Shown here: in pieces, positions 3,705 to 6,114 of the stretch | Position numbering within the stretch: the stretch's first letter is position 1 | Layout: every line of letters starts with the position of its first letter | Assembly: GCA_964385645.1 (NCBI GenBank) | Contig: CAYLPT010000128.1 | Span: 1-6,114 of the forward strand | DNA from: CAYLPT01 sp964385645 | Lineage (GTDB): Bacteria > Armatimonadota > Hebobacteria > Hebobacterales > Hebobacteraceae | DNA length: 6,114 nt | Reading direction: 5' to 3' | Translations under genes and position numbers: made by a program | Notes under the pieces: generated by a model | The model's input: the letters and a program-made list of their open reading frames with translations, nothing else | Databases searched by the model: none | What the model was told of the DNA's origin: nothing

Positions 3705-5627
3705 ATGGAGGGAAAGGCTCGCGCGATCGCGGTATGCATCGGCTGCGCGGCGGCGCTCGCGCTGGGCTCGGCGGGCGCCGGGGCCCTGTCGCTCGAGGAG
3801 GTGACGCCGGCGCAGAGCGACGAGGTGCTGGTCAACCCGGGCATGGGCATCTACCTGATGGGCACGCTGAACCCGGAGGAGATGCCGGCCGACGCGTGGT
3901 TCCGAGACCTGGTGACCATCGGGTACTTCCGGGACGACTGGGCGGCGCTGGCCGGGGAGGCGGAGGGTGAGTACCGCTTCGAGGAGTACTTCGAGCCGAT
4001 CTTCGACCTGTGGGTGAACCGGTGGGGAAAGCGGGTCGCGTTCCGTATCATGTCCTCGAACATGCACTCGCGGCGGGAGTATGTGAGCCCGCCATGGGTG
4101 TTCGAGATGGGAGTGCCGAGCGTGGTGCACCGGGGCCTCTACGCGGATCGGCAGGTTGACCCGGTGTTCTGGGACGAGACCTACCTCGAGATTCAGGAGC
4201 GCTTCATCGCGGACCTGGGGGCCTACCTGGACGGGCGCCCGGGCCTGGAGTTCATTGACATCGGGTGCATCGGCGAATGGGGGGAGATGCACCTGCAGCG
4301 ATGGACGCCGGAGCAGCTCGAGGCCACGGGCTTCAGCGATACGAGATGGGTGGCCGCCTACCGACGCATCATTGACGCCTTCGCCCGCGCCTTCCCCAAC
4401 ACCCGGGTCTTCCTCAACGTCGGCGACTACGGCCAGATCAACGACTATGCGGCCCTGCGGGGGCTGCACTTCCGGCAGGATGGGCTCACCCCCGCGGGCC
4501 CCAGCGCCGATGTGGGCAAGCGCTTCTACCACCCCTACTCCCGGCGCGGAGTGATCTGCAACTACGAGTTCCACAGCGGCTACTGGGAGATGAAGCAGCG
4601 GGGTTGGGGGATTCGGGAGACCTTCGAGAAGGGCCTGGAGGACCCGATCAGCTACCTGCACATCAACCTCATGTGGTACCACGACCTGCGGGAGGCGCCC
4701 GGCGAGGTGCGGGAGGCGGTGGAGGGCGCGGCGCGCCGGGTCGGATTCCGGTTCGTGTTGGAGCGGCTCGCGCACAACCCGACGGTGCGCGTCGGGGCGG
4801 ACAGGCCGGGCCGGCTGGTCTTGGAGCAGAGGTGGCGGAACCTCGGGGTGGCGCCGTGTTACGACAGCTACGCGCTCCGCTGGGACCTCGTGGGCGCGGG
4901 GGGAGAGGTGGTGGCGAGCGCGCTGACCTTCCCCCGACACCCGACCACGCTCTGGTGGCCAGGGGAGGAGGTCGCGGTGCGGGACATGATGAGCGTTCCC
5001 GCCGAGGTTGCGCCGGGCCGGTATCGCCTGAAGGTCGCGATGGTGAAGCCCGAGGAGCCGGGGCTGCGCATCCAGCTTGGGCTGGCGGGCCGGGACGCGG
5101 AGGGCCGCTATGAGGTGGGCGAGGTCGTCGTGGCCCGCGAGCACCAGCCGGTGCGCCCGGTCTACGAGGAGGGCTTCGAGGAGGACCTGGGCGGGTGGTC
5201 GGCGGCGGAGGGCATGTCGCTGCGGCTGCACGCCGAGGCGCGGACCGGCGCGCGCTCGCTGCTGATGGAGGGGGAGCAACCGGGGACCTCGTGGAACTAC
5301 GCGTCGCTGGAGTTGCCCGTTCCGGTGCTGCCCTACAGCCGCTACCGGCTGTCGTGCTGGATGAAGGTGGAGGCGATCGAGCCGGAACAGGCGCCGTACT
5401 TCAAGCTCGGCGTCAGCGACGCCGACGGGGGGTGGATCAAGAACTTCAACACCAACGCGTACGATCTGACGCGGCCGGGGACGTGGCAGCGGCTGGTGAC
5501 CTATGCGGAGACGCCGCCGGAGACCGCTGGCGGCCACCTTGCGGTGGAGAAGGGAAGGCTCGAGGCCTCGGTCGCTGCGACGATCCGCATAGACGACGTG
5601 CGGCTGGAGCTGTTGGAGAGCCCGTGA
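3705..5627 (+). CDS. Secreted DUF4832-like glycosidase candidate with C-terminal carbohydrate-binding-like module (640 aa)
   Basis: A signal peptide is clear: Lys4/Arg6, a hydrophobic stretch 7-23, and AGA before a likely cleavage after Ala27. Residues about 35-340 look like a TIM barrel. VNPGMGIY (43-50) resembles the start of DUF4874/DUF4832 proteins, YFRDDW (74-79) is followed by a GEYRFEEY segment as in clan GH-A enzymes, and DIGCIGEWGE (185-194) carries Glu191 and Glu194 where such barrels keep a catalytic acid. Glu288 and Glu295 in YEFHSGYWE are possible partners. Residues about 346-475 resemble the DUF4832 beta-sandwich. Residues about 486-636 look like a CBM4/9-type jelly roll (EGFEEDLGGW, then CWMKVEA and a final IDDVRLELLE). 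The ATG at 3705 was chosen because AAGGGAGG (3691-3698) precedes it by 6 bases and the signal peptide begins there. Probably an extracellular polysaccharide-acting enzyme; substrate unknown and hydrolase activity inferred. Confidence 0.75.
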   Translation: MEGKARAIAVCIGCAAALALGSAGAGALSLEEVTPAQSDEVLVNPGMGIYLMGTLNPEEMPADAWFRDLVTIGYFRDDWAALAGEAEGEYRFEEYFEPIFDLWVNRWGKRVAFRIMSSNMHSRREYVSPPWVFEMGVPSVVHRGLYADRQVDPVFWDETYLEIQERFIADLGAYLDGRPGLEFIDIGCIGEWGEMHLQRWTPEQLEATGFSDTRWVAAYRRIIDAFARAFPNTRVFLNVGDYGQINDYAALRGLHFRQDGLTPAGPSADVGKRFYHPYSRRGVICNYEFHSGYWEMKQRGWGIRETFEKGLEDPISYLHINLMWYHDLREAPGEVREAVEGAARRVGFRFVLERLAHNPTVRVGADRPGRLVLEQRWRNLGVAPCYDSYALRWDLVGAGGEVVASALTFPRHPTTLWWPGEEVAVRDMMSVPAEVAPGRYRLKVAMVKPEEPGLRIQLGLAGRDAEGRYEVGEVVVAREHQPVRPVYEEGFEEDLGGWSAAEGMSLRLHAEARTGARSLLMEGEQPGTSWNYASLELPVPVLPYSRYRLSCWMKVEAIEPEQAPYFKLGVSDADGGWIKNFNTNAYDLTRPGTWQRLVTYAETPPETAGGHLAVEKGRLEASVAATIRIDDVRLELLESP

Positions 5628-5675
5628 GGCGCGGCTGGCGGGCAGACGAGCGGATCACCTCAGGGAGGAGGGACG

Positions 5676-6114
5676 ATGAGCGCGACAGGCGGCGACCCTT
5701 TCGCGGTAGCCAAGCTGTACAAGCACCTGCGAGTGGTGGATGTGTGCGATGCCCTGGACGGGATCGGGTACTTCGAGATCGGGCGCATGTGCCCGGAGAT
5801 CCGGCCGCTGTGGCCGGGGATGAAGTTCTGGGGGGTGGCGCTGACGCTGCGGTGCGTGCCGGCGAACCGTCCCATGTGGCCGCTGAAGACGACCGAGGAG
5901 ATCGTGAACGCGCACGGCCTCTGGTTCGAGCAGGTGGGGCACAAGGACATCGGCGGCCTCATCCGCCCGGGGCATGTGGTGGTCACGGACACCGGGGGGG
6001 CGAGGGAGGTGGGGTTCTGGGGCTCGGCCAACAGCATGGGGGTGATCGCCTCCGGGGCGGTGGGGATCGTGACCGACGGCTATGCGCGAGACACCGCGGA
6101 GCTGGCGCTGCAGC
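5676..6114 (+). CDS. RraA / HMG-aldolase-like protein, 3' end cut by window (146 aa seen)
   Basis: This belongs to the RraA-like fold family, whose members include 4-hydroxy-4-methyl-2-oxoglutarate aldolase/oxaloacetate decarboxylase and the RNase E regulator RraA; many are mislabelled as dimethylmenaquinone methyltransferases. Visible family features are VVDVCDAL (20-27), the IRPGHVVVTD strand (96-105), WGSANSMG (115-122) and the hallmark GIVTDGYARD (130-139). Arg138 and Asp139 match the conserved Arg-Asp pair used by the aldolases to bind substrate and metal. The ATG at 5676 follows GGGAGGAGGG (5663-5672) closely. The gene begins 48 bases after the glycosidase stop with no terminator between, so co-transcription is likely, and a catabolic lyase acting on a sugar-derived acid would make sense. 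RNase E regulation is unlikely to be its role in this context. The frame is still open at the window end. Confidence 0.85.
   Translation, partial: MSATGGDPFAVAKLYKHLRVVDVCDALDGIGYFEIGRMCPEIRPLWPGMKFWGVALTLRCVPANRPMWPLKTTEEIVNAHGLWFEQVGHKDIGGLIRPGHVVVTDTGGAREVGFWGSANSMGVIASGAVGIVTDGYARDTAELALQ

Noticed and set aside
3585..5537. 650-codon minus-strand open frame
   Set aside because: It is the complement of the secreted protein gene, with the same low-complexity composition and no domain; a by-product of high GC at the third codon position.
5660..6037. Minus-strand open frame opposite the last gene
   Set aside because: It is the shadow of the RraA-like coding sequence, which has clear family motifs on the plus strand.
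1..6114. tRNA genes, CRISPR arrays, insertion sequences or defence genes
   Set aside because: I found no tRNA T-arm signature, no regularly spaced direct repeats and no transposase or defence-type protein motifs. The only inverted repeat of length is the terminal palindrome, which has no transposase beside it.

Overview
This window comes from a very GC-rich bacterium, almost certainly an uncultivated one known from metagenomic assembly. Codon third positions are mostly G or C, ribosome binding sites are strong AGGAGG-type sequences, and the two best promoters look like sigma-70 promoters with an extended -10. The gene mix is an archease, a plant/trypanosome-like phosphofructokinase, a SPOUT RNA methyltransferase, a secreted DUF4832-like glycosidase candidate and an RraA-like protein. 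It would fit Armatimonadota or a neighbouring phylum, but no marker gene is present, so that placement is only a guess.

Layout. Bases 1-203 are a perfect palindrome (two 100-base arms around a 3-base centre) that mirrors the start of the archease gene. It probably marks a fold-back artefact at a contig end. The archease gene follows (138-575). Bases 576-1011 hold no protein gene of normal size. They contain a compact unit of promoter, structured RNA with a possible 10-codon ORF, and a GC-rich hairpin (588-777), then about 230 bases of GC-rich non-coding DNA. A 503-residue phosphofructokinase-family protein is at 1012-2523. A second compact unit lies at 2585-2805: promoter, a 17-codon lysine-rich ORF, and an intrinsic terminator. 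It ends only 15 bases before the start of a SpoU/TrmH-family RNA 2'-O-methyltransferase (2821-3624). The right-hand part carries a secreted three-part protein (3705-5627) with a TIM-barrel/DUF4832-like body and a C-terminal carbohydrate-binding-like module, followed 48 bases later by an RraA/HMG-aldolase-like gene cut off by the window end.

All complete genes lie on the plus strand. Archease (RtcB RNA ligation cofactor) and the SPOUT methyltransferase are RNA-processing genes. The phosphofructokinase, glycosidase candidate and RraA-like protein point to carbohydrate use. There is no sign of a defence system, mobile element or CRISPR array. The items most worth a second look are the two short promoter-to-terminator units, the active-site substitutions in the kinase and the methyltransferase, and the terminal palindrome, which needs checking before anything left of the archease gene is trusted.
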